64,000 bases of DNA. Source: Sulfuriferula plumbiphila. Its GTDB lineage: Bacteria > Pseudomonadota > Gammaproteobacteria > Burkholderiales > Sulfuriferulaceae. The notes below the pieces were generated by a model. It was not told the origin of the DNA and did no database searches. It saw nothing but the letters and a program-made list of their open reading frames with translations. This document shows positions 7,883 to 17,327 of the stretch, in pieces (the stretch's first letter is position 1; each line of letters opens with the position of its first letter). The stretch lies in NCBI RefSeq assembly GCF_009938015.1, contig NZ_AP021884.1, positions 744,001 through 808,000 on the forward strand. The letters run 5' to 3'. Position numbers and translations under genes: made by a program.

Positions 7883-8905
7883 TTACGCGCCGACTTCTGC
7901 CGTAACGGCCATCGGTGCGACACCAATCGCCGCGCGCACTTTATTTTCAATCTCGTGGGCGACCTCGGGGTGCTCGCGCAGGTATTCGCGCGCGTTGTCT
8001 TTGCCCTGGCCGATTTTTTCGCCGTTATAGGCATACCAGGCGCCGGATTTTTCCACCAGTTTGTGCTCCACGCCGAGCTCGATGATTTCCCCCTCGCGCG
8101 AGATGCCTTCGCCGTAAAGGATATCGAATTCAGCCTGCTTGAATGGCGGCGCGACCTTGTTCTTGACGACCTTGACGCGAGTCTCGGAGCCGATCACTTC
8201 GTCGCCTTTCTTGATTGCGCCGGTGCGGCGGATGTCGAGGCGCACCGAGGCGTAGAATTTGAGTGCATTGCCGCCGGTGGTGGTCTCCGGGTTGCCGAAC
8301 ATGACGCCGATTTTCATGCGGATCTGGTTGATGAAGATCACCAGGGTATTGGTGCGCTTGATGTTGCCGGTGAGCTTGCGCAACGCCTGGCTCATCAGGC
8401 GGGCTTGCAGGCCCATGTGCGAGTCGCCCATTTCGCCTTCGATTTCGGCCTTGGGAGTCAACGCCGCCACCGAGTCTATCACCACCACGTCCACCGAGCC
8501 GGAGCGCACCAGCATGTCGGCAATTTCCAGCGCCTGCTCACCGGTGTCGGGCTGCGAGATGAGCAGGTCGGAGACATTCACCCCGAGTTTTTGTGCGTAT
8601 TGCGGGTCGAGCGCGTGCTCGGCATCAATGAACGCTGCGGTGCCGCCCAGTTTCTGCATTTCGGCGATGACCTGCAGGGTGAGCGTGGTTTTGCCGGAGG
8701 ATTCCGGACCGAAGATTTCAACCACGCGGCCGCGCGGCAAACCGCCGACGCCCAGCGCAATATCTAAGCCCAGGGAGCCGGTGGAGACCACCTGAATATC
8801 GCGCACGACTTCGCCATCGCCGAGGCGCATGATGGAACCTTTGCCGAAGCTTTTTTCGATTTGTGCCAGGGCGGCGGCGAGGGCTTTGCTTCTGTTTTCG
8901 TCCAT
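7883..8905 (-). CDS. recA: Recombinase RecA
   Basis: A 340-residue RecA of normal bacterial length. Walker A is GPESSGKT at residues 66-73, and the Walker B segment [21 protein letters not shown] and the L2-adjacent [21 protein letters not shown] stretch are intact. It forms nucleoprotein filaments for homologous recombination and SOS induction. The start has a GAGGAAA site. I found no CTGT-N8-ACAG LexA operator between its start and the end of the upstream pncC gene; a direct repeat lies there instead. Confidence 0.98.
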   Translation of the reverse strand: MDENRSKALAAALAQIEKSFGKGSIMRLGDGEVVRDIQVVSTGSLGLDIALGVGGLPRGRVVEIFGPESSGKTTLTLQVIAEMQKLGGTAAFIDAEHALDPQYAQKLGVNVSDLLISQPDTGEQALEIADMLVRSGSVDVVVIDSVAALTPKAEIEGEMGDSHMGLQARLMSQALRKLTGNIKRTNTLVIFINQIRMKIGVMFGNPETTTGGNALKFYASVRLDIRRTGAIKKGDEVIGSETRVKVVKNKVAPPFKQAEFDILYGEGISREGEIIELGVEHKLVEKSGAWYAYNGEKIGQGKDNAREYLREHPEVAHEIENKVRAAIGVAPMAVTAEVGA

Positions 8906-8943
8906 GTGTTTTTCCTCAAATTAGTGCGGGATTATGGCATAAA

Positions 8944-8960
8944 CCGTTAGAACCCGTTAG
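8944..8960. promoter_or_regulatory. Direct repeat upstream of recA
   Basis: CCGTTAG occurs twice exactly 10 bp apart (8944-8950 and 8954-8960), that is CTAACGG twice on the coding strand. One-turn spacing in the promoter region suggests a possible operator. The regulator is unknown and chance cannot be excluded. Confidence 0.25.
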
Positions 8961-8981
8961 CCACGGGCGAATGGTTTTTGT

Positions 8982-9476
8982 CTAGTCCAGCAACTCAATC
9001 ACCCCGCGCAACGCGGCAGCCACGGCGCGCGCGCGAATTTCATCGCGGTCGCCGCATAACCTGCAGGTGGTGGCGAGGCGGGTACCGTCCTGCATCGCCC
9101 AGGCTATGCACACGGTGCCGACGGGTTTTTGCGGGGTGGCGCCGCCGGGCCCGGCAATGCCGGAGATGGCCAGGGCGATCTGCGCGCGGCTGTGGGCGAG
9201 TGCGCCCTGCGCCATTTCCAGTACGGTGGGTTCGGATACCGCGCCCGATGCTTGCAGCGTGGCGTTTTTCACCCCCAGCATGTCGTGTTTGGCGGCGTTG
9301 CTGTAGGTGATGAAGCCGCGCTCATACCAGGCCGAGCTGCCCGGCACGGCGGTGATCAGCATGCCCGCCCAGCCGCCGGTGCAGGACTCGGCGCTGGCGA
9401 GCATGATGCCGCGCCGGCTGAGGGCCTGGCCGGTTTGTTCGGCCAGTTGGTAGAGTGCTGCGTCGGTCGGTCTCAT
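8982..9476 (-). CDS. pncC: CinA C-terminal-domain protein, nicotinamide-nucleotide amidohydrolase
   Basis: A 164-residue stand-alone CinA domain, without the N-terminal MoCF domain of full CinA. It carries the SAESCTGGW active-site segment near residues 28-36 and AISGIAGPGGATPQKPVGTV near 110. The family hydrolyses NMN to nicotinate mononucleotide and ammonia in pyridine-nucleotide recycling. The start at 9476 overlaps the pgpA stop by four bases, so the two are probably translated together. The longer upstream frame runs antisense-like through pgpA and was discarded. Confidence 0.92.
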   Translation of the reverse strand: MRPTDAALYQLAEQTGQALSRRGIMLASAESCTGGWAGMLITAVPGSSAWYERGFITYSNAAKHDMLGVKNATLQASGAVSEPTVLEMAQGALAHSRAQIALAISGIAGPGGATPQKPVGTVCIAWAMQDGTRLATTCRLCGDRDEIRARAVAAALRGVIELLD

Positions 9477-9961
9477 GGCAGAATTTTTTGCGCGAGGAAC
9501 AGTGCCAGCAAAGTGTAGCCAGCCGCCAGCAAGTCGTCGAGCATGACGCCGAAGCCATTTTTCAGGCGCGCATCGAATTGGCGGATGGGAAACGGCTTCC
9601 AGATATCGAACAGCCGGAACAGGCCAAAGGCAGCGGCGACCCACAGCGGCGTTTGCGGGGTGGCAGCGAGCACGATCCAGAACGCGGCAATCTCATCCCA
9701 GACGATGCCGCCGTGATCCGCCACGCCCAAATCGCGTCCGGTTTTGCCGCAAATCCAGATGCCGGCGACAACCGCGATGCCGATGATGAGGTACAGCTGG
9801 GTCGGCGTGGCGAACCAGGCCAGCAGGTAGTACAGCGGCAGCGCGGCCAGGGTGCCAAACGTGCCCGGCGCCCTGGGTGCGAGTCCGCTGCCCAGACCAA
9901 AGGCGAGAAAATAGGCCGGGTGGCGGGTGATGAAACGCCAGTCAGGCGGAAAAGTGGTCAT
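9473..9961 (-). CDS. pgpA: Phosphatidylglycerophosphatase A
   Basis: A 162-residue inner-membrane enzyme that removes the phosphate from phosphatidylglycerophosphate to give phosphatidylglycerol. Family motifs are GLAPRAPGTFGTLAALPLY near the N-terminus, WDEIAAFW (metal-binding acidic pair) in the middle, FDIWKPFPIR and GVMLDDLLAG near the end, among about four hydrophobic helices. The ATG at 9961 lies within the end of thiL (20-base overlap). The thiL-pgpA-pncC order is widespread in Proteobacteria. Confidence 0.92.
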   Translation of the reverse strand: MTTFPPDWRFITRHPAYFLAFGLGSGLAPRAPGTFGTLAALPLYYLLAWFATPTQLYLIIGIAVVAGIWICGKTGRDLGVADHGGIVWDEIAAFWIVLAATPQTPLWVAAAFGLFRLFDIWKPFPIRQFDARLKNGFGVMLDDLLAAGYTLLALFLAQKILP

Positions 9962-10901
9962 AGCCGGTGTGGCGCATATCCAGAACTTGTCCTTGTGCAT
10001 CGCGCACTATCAGGCCTGGCTCGGCGCGAATGCTGCCGATGGCAGTGAGCCGCACGCCGAGGCGGGCGGCGATTTCGCCGAGTGCCTTACGGTGTGCGAC
10101 GGGTGCAGTGAAACACAGCTCGTAGTCGTCACCGCCGCTCAGTACGCAGGCATCAAATTCCGGATGTGCGGCATAGTCATGGACGATTTCACCCAATGGC
10201 AAATGCGTATATTCAACGATGGCACCTACACCGGAGCGCGCCAGAATATGCCCCAAGTCAGCCAGCAGGCCATCCGACACATCGATTGCGCTGCGCGCCA
10301 GCCCGCGCAAGGCCAGGCCCAGTTCGACACGCGGCGTGGGGGTATATAGGCGCGCTGCCAGGGTGATCAGATCGGCGTCAGTCAGATTGACCCGGCCGTG
10401 CAGGGCGGCAAGTGCCAGTGCTGCGTCACCCAGCGTGCCGGATACCCAGATTTCATCGCCCGCCTGAGCGCCGTCGCGACGCAGGGCCTGGTTGGGCGGC
10501 ACCTCGCCCAGGATAGTGAGGGTGAGGCTCAATGCGCCGCGCGTGGTGTCGCCACCCACCAGGCTCACGCCAAATTGATCGGCACAGCGATACAGTCCCG
10601 TTGCGAACGCCGCCAGCCAATCATCGTCTACTTCCGGCAGTGTCAGCGCCAGCGTCGCCCAGCGCGGCGCGGCACCCATCGCGGCGAGATCGGAGAGATT
10701 GACCGCGAGGCTTTTCCAGCCGAGCTTTTCCGGGTCGGCATCGGCGAAAAAATGCACATCGGCGACCAGGGTGTCGGTGGAAACGGCGAGCTGCATCCCG
10801 GTTGCGGGTTGCAGCAGGGCGCAATCGTCGCCCACTCCCAGCACCGCGCCGGGTGTGGCGCGGGAGAAATGACGCTGAATCAGGCCGAATTCGGAAGTCA
10901 T
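9942..10901 (-). CDS. thiL: Thiamine-monophosphate kinase
   Basis: A 319-residue ATP-dependent kinase of the PurM/ThiL fold that makes thiamine diphosphate from thiamine monophosphate. Diagnostic segments are GVGDDCALL near residue 22, STDTLVADVHFF with the metal-binding aspartate, GWKSLAVNLSDLAAMGA, SLVGGDTTRG, and AIDVSDGLLADLGHIL near 215. It lies between nusB and pgpA, the common proteobacterial arrangement nusB-thiL-pgpA. Confidence 0.95.
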   Translation of the reverse strand: MTSEFGLIQRHFSRATPGAVLGVGDDCALLQPATGMQLAVSTDTLVADVHFFADADPEKLGWKSLAVNLSDLAAMGAAPRWATLALTLPEVDDDWLAAFATGLYRCADQFGVSLVGGDTTRGALSLTLTILGEVPPNQALRRDGAQAGDEIWVSGTLGDAALALAALHGRVNLTDADLITLAARLYTPTPRVELGLALRGLARSAIDVSDGLLADLGHILARSGVGAIVEYTHLPLGEIVHDYAAHPEFDACVLSGGDDYELCFTAPVAHRKALGEIAARLGVRLTAIGSIRAEPGLIVRDAQGQVLDMRHTGYDHFSA

Positions 10902-10949
10902 GGATGTTGCATTGCCATCCTGGCGGTTAGCTTGCGGTTTTCTGGGTCA

Positions 10950-11387
10950 TCAACCCTGGCGGCGCGGCGCGTTCACTTCCACTGTGCGCACCTCGGCAGC
11001 CAGCTTGTCCATCACGCCGTTGACGTATTTGTGGCCATCGGTACCGCCGAATATCTTGGCGAGTTCGACCGCTTCGTTGATGACGACGCGATACGGCACT
11101 TCCAGATGATGCAGCAGCTCCTGCGTGCCCAGCAGCAGAATGGCATGCTCCACCGGGCTCAGTTCCGCAGGCTTGCGATCCAGATAGGCAGCGAGCCGCA
11201 GGTCCAGCGCCGGTGCTTCATCGACCACGCCATTCAGTAGTGCCAGGAACATTTTTTCATCAATGTTGCGATACACGGGATCGTCGCGCAGCTGTTTGAC
11301 GATATCGGCAGTCGGCTGATGGTTGAGCAGCCACTGATACACGCCCTGCACTGCGAATTCGCGGGCCTTGCGACGATTGCCGCTCAT
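10950..11387 (-). CDS. nusB: Transcription antitermination factor NusB
   Basis: A 145-residue all-helical RNA-binding protein that, with NusE (S10), binds boxA in rRNA operons. Features are the N-terminal [16 protein letters not shown] helix, and [18 protein letters not shown] followed by [30 protein letters not shown], the family's most conserved block. The start at 11387 overlaps the ribH stop by four bases. The longer frame reaching 11756 is an extension through ribH and is not real. Confidence 0.95.
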   Translation of the reverse strand: MSGNRRKAREFAVQGVYQWLLNHQPTADIVKQLRDDPVYRNIDEKMFLALLNGVVDEAPALDLRLAAYLDRKPAELSPVEHAILLLGTQELLHHLEVPYRVVINEAVELAKIFGGTDGHKYVNGVMDKLAAEVRTVEVNAPRRQG

Positions 11388-11851
11388 AGCTGTTTGAGCA
11401 GGTTGGCCATTTCGATCGCGCATTCGCCCGCTTCGGCGCCTTTTACCGACATGCGCGAGGTGGCCTGGTGATCGGTATCGGTGGTCAATACGCCATTGGC
11501 AATAGGCACGCCGGTATCGAGCTGGATACGCGCGATACCGTTGGCCATTTCGTTGGCAACCACCTCGAAATGATAGGTATCGCCGCGCACCACGGCGCCC
11601 AGCGCCACCAGCGCGTCGAATTTTCCGCTCATGGCCATTTTGCGCAGCGCCAGCGGAATTTCCAGCGCACCCGGCACGGTGGCGAGGAGCAGGTTGCCGG
11701 TTTTCACGCCGCGTTTGCCAAGTGCGGTGGTGCAAGCCGCCAGCAAACCCTCGCAAATGTCCATGTTGAAGCGGCTCATGACGATGCCGATACGCAATGC
11801 GCTGCCGTCGAGACTGGATTCAAGTTCGGGAATATCGTCGTAGCTTGCCAT
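11384..11851 (-). CDS. ribH: 6,7-dimethyl-8-ribityllumazine synthase
   Basis: A 155-residue lumazine synthase that condenses the RibB product with the pyrimidine intermediate, the penultimate riboflavin step. [12 protein letters not shown], the [13 protein letters not shown] loop, [16 protein letters not shown] with the catalytic His, and [15 protein letters not shown] are intact. It belongs to the same-strand riboflavin run ribD-ribE-ribBX-ribH and is coupled to nusB by a four-base overlap. Confidence 0.96.
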   Translation of the reverse strand: MASYDDIPELESSLDGSALRIGIVMSRFNMDICEGLLAACTTALGKRGVKTGNLLLATVPGALEIPLALRKMAMSGKFDALVALGAVVRGDTYHFEVVANEMANGIARIQLDTGVPIANGVLTTDTDHQATSRMSVKGAEAGECAIEMANLLKQL

Positions 11852-11911
11852 GATTTATTTCTCCTGATGAGACTGGATTGCATGTATTGCCTGTGCAAGG
11901 CGGGGGCGGGT

Positions 11912-13003
11912 TCAGGTGTTCTCGTCGTAGCCTGTCACTTCCAGATCGAATCCCGCCAGCGACGGCATTTTGCGCTGAGTAGCCAGCAGGCGCATTTTGC
12001 CCACGCCGACGTCTTTCAAAATCTGCGCGCCAATGCCATGGTTGCGCGCGTCCCATTTTTGCGGAAGCCTGACACCGGCTTCAGGCATAGCGCGGGTGAG
12101 CAGTTCTGCTGCGCTCTCCGGACGGTGCAGCAGGACGACAACGCCCTTGCCCACCGCAGCGATTTTTGCCAGGGCCTGGTTGACACTGTAGGCATGGGTA
12201 CGGCTGCCGACTTCGAGCATGTCCATCACCGACACTGGCTCGTGTACCCGCACCAGCGTTTCGCTGGCGGCGCTGATTTCGCCCTTGACCAGGGCCAGAT
12301 GAGCTGCCCCGGAGATTTTTTCACGGTAGGCGATGAGCTGGAATTCGCCGTAAACCGTCTCGATACAGCGGCTGCCTGCACGCTCCACCAGGCTTTCATT
12401 GTGGCTGCGGTAGTGGATCAGGTCGACGATTGCGCCAATTTTCAGGCCGTGAATTTTGGCGTATTCCAGCAAATCCGGCAGACGCGCCATGGTACCGTCA
12501 TCCTTGAGGATTTCGCAAATCACTGCGGCAGGTTCCAGGCCGGCCAGCCCGGCCAGATCGCAGCCTGCCTCGGTGTGGCCGGCACGAATCAGCACGCCGC
12601 CGGGTTGGGCGCGCAGCGGAAAAATGTGGCCCGGCTGGATGATGTCGGCGGCCTTGGCGTGTTTGGCGACGGCGGCCTGAATGGTAAGCGCCCGGTCGGC
12701 GGCGGAAATGCCGGTGGTAACCCCTGTGGCGGCTTCGATGGAGACAGTGAAAGCAGTGCTATAGGGCGTCTGGTTATCGGCCACCATCTGGCGCAAGCCC
12801 AGTTGCTTGCAGCGCTCGTCGGTCAGCGTCAGGCAAATCAGGCCGCGTCCGTGCTTGGCCATGAAGTTGATCGCTTCGGGGGTGGCGAATTCGGCCGCCA
12901 TCACCAGATCGCCCTCGTTTTCGCGGTCTTCCTCGTCCACCAGTACGACCATTTTTCCGGCTTTCAGGTCGGCGATGATGTCTTCGATAGGGCTCAGGCT
13001 CAT
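11912..13003 (-). CDS. ribB: 3,4-dihydroxy-2-butanone-4-phosphate synthase with degenerate GTP cyclohydrolase II domain (RibBX type)
   Basis: A 363-residue protein. Residues 1-205 are a complete RibB: the acidic loop [25 protein letters not shown], and the [12 protein letters not shown] segment are present, so it should convert ribulose 5-phosphate to dihydroxybutanone phosphate. The C-terminal half aligns in position with RibA but lacks its catalytic features. The usual zinc-cysteine segment after RVH is replaced by [19 protein letters not shown], and the GTP-binding RQEGRGIGL equivalent reads [11 protein letters not shown]. It therefore matches the proteobacterial RibBX variant, in which GTP cyclohydrolase II activity is absent. 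A separate ribA should exist elsewhere; none is in this window. Confidence 0.9.
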   Translation of the reverse strand: MSLSPIEDIIADLKAGKMVVLVDEEDRENEGDLVMAAEFATPEAINFMAKHGRGLICLTLTDERCKQLGLRQMVADNQTPYSTAFTVSIEAATGVTTGISAADRALTIQAAVAKHAKAADIIQPGHIFPLRAQPGGVLIRAGHTEAGCDLAGLAGLEPAAVICEILKDDGTMARLPDLLEYAKIHGLKIGAIVDLIHYRSHNESLVERAGSRCIETVYGEFQLIAYREKISGAAHLALVKGEISAASETLVRVHEPVSVMDMLEVGSRTHAYSVNQALAKIAAVGKGVVVLLHRPESAAELLTRAMPEAGVRLPQKWDARNHGIGAQILKDVGVGKMRLLATQRKMPSLAGFDLEVTGYDENT

Positions 13004-13596
13004 GTTTGATCTCGATAATTAAGGATGCGTTCGGCGTAGCGCGCCATCATGTCCACTTCCAGATTGACCCGGCTGGCAGGTTGGAGCGTATGCAGATTGG
13101 TATGTTCCAGCGTATGCGGAATAAGGTTGATGCTGAAACGGTCGCCGTCTACGCGATTAACGGTGAGGCTCACACCGTTGACGGTGATGGAACCTTTGCT
13201 GACGACAAAGCGGGCCAGATCGCCGGGAGCTCGGATGACCAGTTCGAAGCAATCCCCGGCCGGCGCGAAATGCAGCACCTCACCCACCCCGTCCACATGG
13301 CCGGAAACCAGGTGTCCGCCGAGACGGTCGGACAGGCGCAGCGCCTTTTCCAGATTGACCAGGCCGTGTTCAGGAAAGCCCGTCGTACAGCGGAAAGTCT
13401 CTGCCGATACGTCTACCGAGAAGCTCGCCGCACCCAGCGCCACGACGGTCAGGCACACACCGTTGCAGGCGATGGAGTCACCTGGCGCCACGTCGCTCAA
13501 ATCCAGATGGGCGGCGTCGATCACCAGGCGTGCATCCGCGTTTCTGGGTTCCACTGCCGCCACCTTGCCTACTGCCTGAATAATGCCTGTAAACAT
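13000..13596 (-). CDS. ribE: Riboflavin synthase (alpha chain)
   Basis: A 198-residue enzyme that dismutates two lumazines to riboflavin. It has two similar lumazine-binding barrels: [12 protein letters not shown] opens the first and [16 protein letters not shown] the second, each with a GxxLTV-type motif ([12 protein letters not shown] and [12 protein letters not shown]). The start at 13596 is the family-standard MFTGI; the longer upstream frame overlaps ribD. Four-base overlap with ribBX downstream and a one-base gap from ribD upstream indicate one operon. Confidence 0.96.
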   Translation of the reverse strand: MFTGIIQAVGKVAAVEPRNADARLVIDAAHLDLSDVAPGDSIACNGVCLTVVALGAASFSVDVSAETFRCTTGFPEHGLVNLEKALRLSDRLGGHLVSGHVDGVGEVLHFAPAGDCFELVIRAPGDLARFVVSKGSITVNGVSLTVNRVDGDRFSINLIPHTLEHTNLHTLQPASRVNLEVDMMARYAERILNYRDQT

Positions 13597-13597
13597 G

Positions 13598-14689
13598 TTA
13601 GTTCTTTTCAAATTGTGCAGTGATGCGTATATCGGCACCGACCTGACGTATGTCGCGCAGCACCAGTTTGCGGCGCTCTTGCATCTGCGCCGGTTCGGCC
13701 AGGGAAAACAGGCCACGCGCCGTGTCACCCAGCAATACCGGGGCGACATACATCACCCATTCATCCACAAATCCAGCCGCGATCAGCGCGCCGTTGAGTG
13801 TGGCACCGGCTTCGGTCATCACTTCATTTATCCCGCGCTGCGCCAGGAGTGACAATAGCGCCCCCAGATCAACCTGCCCGGCATCACCCGGCAGACAGCG
13901 GATTTCTGCCCCGGCGGCTTCCAGTCCGGCGCTGCGCCGGGCGTCCGGTTCGGCACAGGCAATCAGGGTCGGGGCACCGCCCAGTATATTCGCCGAGGGC
14001 GGGGTTTGCAGGCGCGAATCGACGATGACCTTGAGCGGCTGGCGCGTGGTTTCCACTGCGCGCACATTCAGTTCCGGATTATCCGCCAGCACCGTACCGA
14101 TACCGGTCAGAATGGCGCATGAACGCGCACGCAGCCGGTGCACGTCGCGGCGCGCAGGCTCTCCGGTGATCCATTTGCTGGCACCGCCGGATAAGGCCGT
14201 TTTGCCATCCAGCGAACTGGCGGTCTTGATGCGCAGCCACGGATGCCCCATGACCATGCGCTTGATAAAGCCCGCGTTGAGTTCACGCGCCTGCGCTTCG
14301 AGCAGGCCGCATTCAGTCGCAATCCCGGCCTTTTGCAGCAGGGCCAGACCATTGCCCGCCACCTGGGGGTTGGGATCCTGCATGGCGGCCACGACGCGTG
14401 CCACGCCTGCGGCTATCAACGCCTCGGCGCAGGGCGGGGTGCGCCCATGGTGGCTGCACGGCTCAAGCGTGACGTACACCGTGGCACCGCGCGCTGCGTC
14501 GCCGGCCTCGCGCAGCGCGTGGATTTCGGCATGCGGCTGTCCGGCCTGCTGGTGCCAGCCGCTGCCGACCATCGCTCCATTCCTGACAATCACACAGCCC
14601 ACGCGCGGATTCGGGCTGGTAGTGTACAGGCCGTGCTCCGCAAGCTGCAGCGCGCGCGCCATATGGATGTAATCTGTCTGCGAAAACAC
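13598..14689 (-). CDS. ribD: Bifunctional diaminohydroxyphosphoribosylaminopyrimidine deaminase / uracil reductase
   Basis: A 363-residue two-domain enzyme for the second and third riboflavin steps. The deaminase half has SPNPRVGCVIV, HAEIHAL and PCSHHGRTPPCAEAL with the zinc Cys/His ligands. The reductase half has PWLRIKTASSLDGKTA, SRLQTPP and VMTEAGATLNGALI. A GTG at 14689 is the best start because the family's FSQTDYIHMARALQLAE opening begins there. It lies four bases after the nrdR stop. Confidence 0.93.
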   Translation of the reverse strand: MFSQTDYIHMARALQLAEHGLYTTSPNPRVGCVIVRNGAMVGSGWHQQAGQPHAEIHALREAGDAARGATVYVTLEPCSHHGRTPPCAEALIAAGVARVVAAMQDPNPQVAGNGLALLQKAGIATECGLLEAQARELNAGFIKRMVMGHPWLRIKTASSLDGKTALSGGASKWITGEPARRDVHRLRARSCAILTGIGTVLADNPELNVRAVETTRQPLKVIVDSRLQTPPSANILGGAPTLIACAEPDARRSAGLEAAGAEIRCLPGDAGQVDLGALLSLLAQRGINEVMTEAGATLNGALIAAGFVDEWVMYVAPVLLGDTARGLFSLAEPAQMQERRKLVLRDIRQVGADIRITAQFEKN

Positions 14690-14693
14690 AGGT

Positions 14694-15143
14694 TTATTTG
14701 TCGAAGTCCTTGAGCACGTCGCGGAAGTCGCCCACATCCTGGAAGCTCTTGTACACTGAGGCAAAGCGGATGTAAGCGATCTTGTCCAGGCGCTTCAACT
14801 CGTTCATCACCATCTCGCCAATCTGGCGCGCGGGCAATTCACGTTCGCCCAGCGACAGCACTTGTTTGACGATGCGCCCAATCGCCGCATCCACATATTC
14901 GGTCGGTACCGGGCGCTTGTGCAGCGCGCGGCGAAAGCCCTCGTGCAGTTTTTCCTGGCTGAATTCCTGGCGCACGCCGTTGCTTTTAATCACCTGCGGC
15001 AGGCGCAGTTCTATGGTTTCGTAGGTGGTAAAGCGCTTGTCGCAAGACGTGCAGCGGCGCCGGCGACGAATCGAGTCGCCGGCTTCGGAAAGGCGCGAAT
15101 CAACGACCTGGGAGTCGAACGCGCTGCAGAACGGACATTTCAT
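14694..15143 (-). CDS. nrdR: Transcriptional repressor NrdR
   Basis: A 149-residue repressor of ribonucleotide reductase genes. The N-terminal zinc ribbon uses CPFC (residues 3-6) and CTSC near residue 31, followed by the Arg-rich [17 protein letters not shown] segment. An ATP-cone domain follows (about 48-138), with [23 protein letters not shown]. It binds NrdR boxes when loaded with ATP/dATP. It sits between glyA and ribD, the usual order in Betaproteobacteria. Confidence 0.97.
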   Translation of the reverse strand: MKCPFCSAFDSQVVDSRLSEAGDSIRRRRRCTSCDKRFTTYETIELRLPQVIKSNGVRQEFSQEKLHEGFRRALHKRPVPTEYVDAAIGRIVKQVLSLGERELPARQIGEMVMNELKRLDKIAYIRFASVYKSFQDVGDFRDVLKDFDK

Positions 15144-15212
15144 GAAGACGGTTTGTAGCGGGTAAGGTAATAGTCAGCAGCAGGCAGCCTGGTTGGGCGG
15201 CACGCTACCCGT

Positions 15213-16457
15213 TCATCCGTACACCGGATATTTCTTGCACAAGGCTTGCGCGGCAGTGGCCGCGCGCCCAATGACCGCCTCGTCATTGGGCGCGTCGAGC
15301 ACATCGGCAATCAGGTGCGCCAGTTGCTCGGCTTCCAGTTCCTTGAAACCGCGTGTGGTCATTGCCGGCGTGCCGATGCGGATGCCGGAGGTGACGAAGG
15401 GTTTTTGCGGATCGTTGGGGATGGCGTTTTTGTTGACCGTGATGTGCGCCCGTCCGAGCGCGGCTTCTGCCTCCTTGCCGGTAATGCTTTTGGCCTGCAA
15501 GTCCACCAGAAACAGATGCGAATCGGTGCGGCCGGAGACAATGCGCAGGCCGCGTTCCTGCAGCACCTTCGCCATCACGCGGGCGTTATCGATCACCTGC
15601 TCCTGGTACAACTTGAAGTCCTTGCCCATTGCCTCCTGAAACGCCACTGCCTTGGCGGCGATGACGTGCATCAGCGGACCGCCCTGCAAGCCCGGGAAGA
15701 TGGCGGAATTGATCGCCTTTTCGTGTTCGGCTTTCATCAGGATAATGCCGCCTCTGGGACCGCGCAGCGTCTTGTGCGTGGTGGAGGTTACCACATCCGC
15801 ATGCGGTACCGGATTGGGATACACCCCCGCCGCGATCAGTCCGGCGTAGTGCGCCATATCCACCATGAAAATCGCGCCGACTTCCCTGGCTATTTTGGCA
15901 AAGCGCTCGAAGTCGATGTGCAGCGAATACGCCGAGGCGCCAGCGATGATGAGTCTGGGCTTATGCTCACGGGCAAGCGCTTCCATACGCGGGTAATCGA
16001 TTTCTTCTTTTTTATTCAGGCCGTAGGCCACGGCGTTGAACCACTTGCCCGACATGTTGAGCGCCATGCCGTGGGTGAGGTGTCCGCCTTCAGCCAGGCT
16101 CATGCCCATGATGGTATCGCCCGGCTTGAGGAAGGCCAGGAATACCGCCTGGTTGGCCTGCGAGCCAGAATGCGGCTGCACGTTGGCGGCTTCCGCACCG
16201 AATAATTTCCTGATACGGTCAATTGCCAGTTGTTCGGCGATATCCACATATTCGCAGCCGCCGTAGTAGCGCTTGCCGGGATAGCCTTCCGCGTATTTGT
16301 TGGTCAGCACCGAACCCTGGGCTTCCATTACCGCCGGACTGGCATAATTTTCCGAAGCGATCAGCTCGATGTGATCTTCCTGGCGGCCGCGTTCTGCCTC
16401 CATGGCTTTCCAGAGAGCGGGATCGGTTTGGGCGAGAGTGTGCTGAGGGTTAAACAT
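15213..16457 (-). CDS. glyA: Serine hydroxymethyltransferase
   Basis: A 414-residue PLP enzyme that interconverts serine and glycine with transfer of the one-carbon unit to tetrahydrofolate. Landmarks are [13 protein letters not shown] near residue 35, [20 protein letters not shown], and [15 protein letters not shown] with the PLP-binding lysine near residue 230. Length and sequence are ordinary. An AGGAT ribosome site lies upstream. A TAAAAT -10-like hexamer about 35 bases before the start may be its promoter. No glycine riboswitch-like structure is apparent in the 219-base divergent region. Confidence 0.97.
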   Translation of the reverse strand: MFNPQHTLAQTDPALWKAMEAERGRQEDHIELIASENYASPAVMEAQGSVLTNKYAEGYPGKRYYGGCEYVDIAEQLAIDRIRKLFGAEAANVQPHSGSQANQAVFLAFLKPGDTIMGMSLAEGGHLTHGMALNMSGKWFNAVAYGLNKKEEIDYPRMEALAREHKPRLIIAGASAYSLHIDFERFAKIAREVGAIFMVDMAHYAGLIAAGVYPNPVPHADVVTSTTHKTLRGPRGGIILMKAEHEKAINSAIFPGLQGGPLMHVIAAKAVAFQEAMGKDFKLYQEQVIDNARVMAKVLQERGLRIVSGRTDSHLFLVDLQAKSITGKEAEAALGRAHITVNKNAIPNDPQKPFVTSGIRIGTPAMTTRGFKELEAEQLAHLIADVLDAPNDEAVIGRAATAAQALCKKYPVYG

Positions 16458-16563
16458 CGGTCGGCATCCTGTGGGTAATCAAGCTGCGCATTTTATCATG
16501 CCATAGCGCGGAAAATGTGTAGAAAAAACTGACACCTAACCCGGCTTGCTTGAAAAACATGAG

Positions 16564-16569
16564 TATAAT
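16564..16569 (+). promoter_or_regulatory. -10 element of the small lipoprotein gene
   Basis: TATAAT preceded by TGAG, close to an extended -10, lies about 107 bases upstream of the lipoprotein start. No good -35 is present at 17-bp spacing, which suits an extended -10 promoter. Confidence 0.35.
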
Positions 16570-16676
16570 TCATGGACAGACGAATCTTTTTTCGTTTGCC
16601 AGTCCACGCCTTTCCCGGGAAGGAAGGTGTGAGCAGGATGTTTTCATTGTCAAGTAAATACAGACTGGAGATGATG

Positions 16677-16934
16677 ATGACCCGTTCCCTGTTGATTGCT
16701 GCAATGATGGCCCTGACCCTGACCGCGTGCAGTAAGAAAGAAGCGCTACCTACGCCTTCTACAGGCGCTGCCGATGCTGCTGCTAATGATGCCAAAGCGG
16801 CTGCCGACAAGGCTGTTGAAGCTGCAGGCCATGCTGTTGATGCAAGCAAGGACGCCGCCAAACACGCTGCCGCAGTCGTCGAAGGCGCCGCCAAAGGCGC
16901 TGTCGATGGAGCCAAAGACGCGATGAAGAAGTAA
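16677..16934 (+). CDS. Small alanine-rich lipoprotein
   Basis: An 85-residue exported lipoprotein. The signal peptide MTRSLLIAAMMALTLTAC ends in a lipobox (LTAC) with Cys18 as the lipidated residue. The mature part is nearly all Ala, Lys, Asp and Val with a repeating pattern such as AKAAADKAVEAAGHAVDASKDAAKHAA, predicted to be a continuous amphipathic helix. Such proteins are common and often stress-induced, but no function is assigned. Three ATGs in a row occur at 16671, 16674 and 16677; the third is best placed (six bases) after GGAG. A weak terminator follows. Confidence 0.8.
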   Translation: MTRSLLIAAMMALTLTACSKKEALPTPSTGAADAAANDAKAAADKAVEAAGHAVDASKDAAKHAAAVVEGAAKGAVDGAKDAMKK

Positions 16935-17327
16935 CACGGCTTATTTGTCTGACGCCCATTTTCCCCCTGGTTTCTCGGGCGTTTAATTTCGACACGTAGC
17001 GCCTCAATCTCGCCTCACAGCGCCTTGAGTACGAGCTTCAGACCAGGTGACCGCATAGGCGAGCGCGACAATACCCTGCACTGTGCCGCTCGGCACTGCC
17101 GAGCGCTGGCGTGGACGCGGCCAGCTCGAGATACAAGGCCGGGATGGTAGCTAGGTGATGAGGAGCACCGGCCAATGCAGTCGTGAGCCCCTGCTCAGCG
17201 CACGCGCATTGTCGTGAGGCGACGGCCCCGCCTCATCAAGGCTTTCATTTTCCACCTGGGGAGTTTAGATTCATGGCGTTTGCATCCTGCTGATGCCATT
17301 AGTCCGTACCGCCGAAAAGGAAGCGTC
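16935..17327. other. Intergenic region between the lipoprotein gene and msrA
   Basis: About 390 bases. It contains the terminator at 16952-16990 and then GC-rich sequence with no intact ORF of note. A minus-strand stretch around 17040-17190 translates with protein-like composition but is broken by stops, so it could be a degraded gene. I could not identify it. Confidence 0.45.
16952..16990 (+). terminator. Terminator after the small lipoprotein gene
   Basis: ACGCCC (16952-16957) and GGGCGT (16977-16982) pair across a 19-base loop, followed by TTAATTT. The stem is short, so strength is uncertain. Confidence 0.4.

Noticed and set aside
13650..14672. A 340-codon plus-strand frame opposite ribD
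   Set aside because: Ser/Ala/Arg-rich shadow of ribD with no recognisable features.
16458..16676. Glycine riboswitch or other aptamer upstream of glyA
   Set aside because: The 219-base divergent region is largely explained by promoters and leaders, and I could not find tandem aptamer-like folds.
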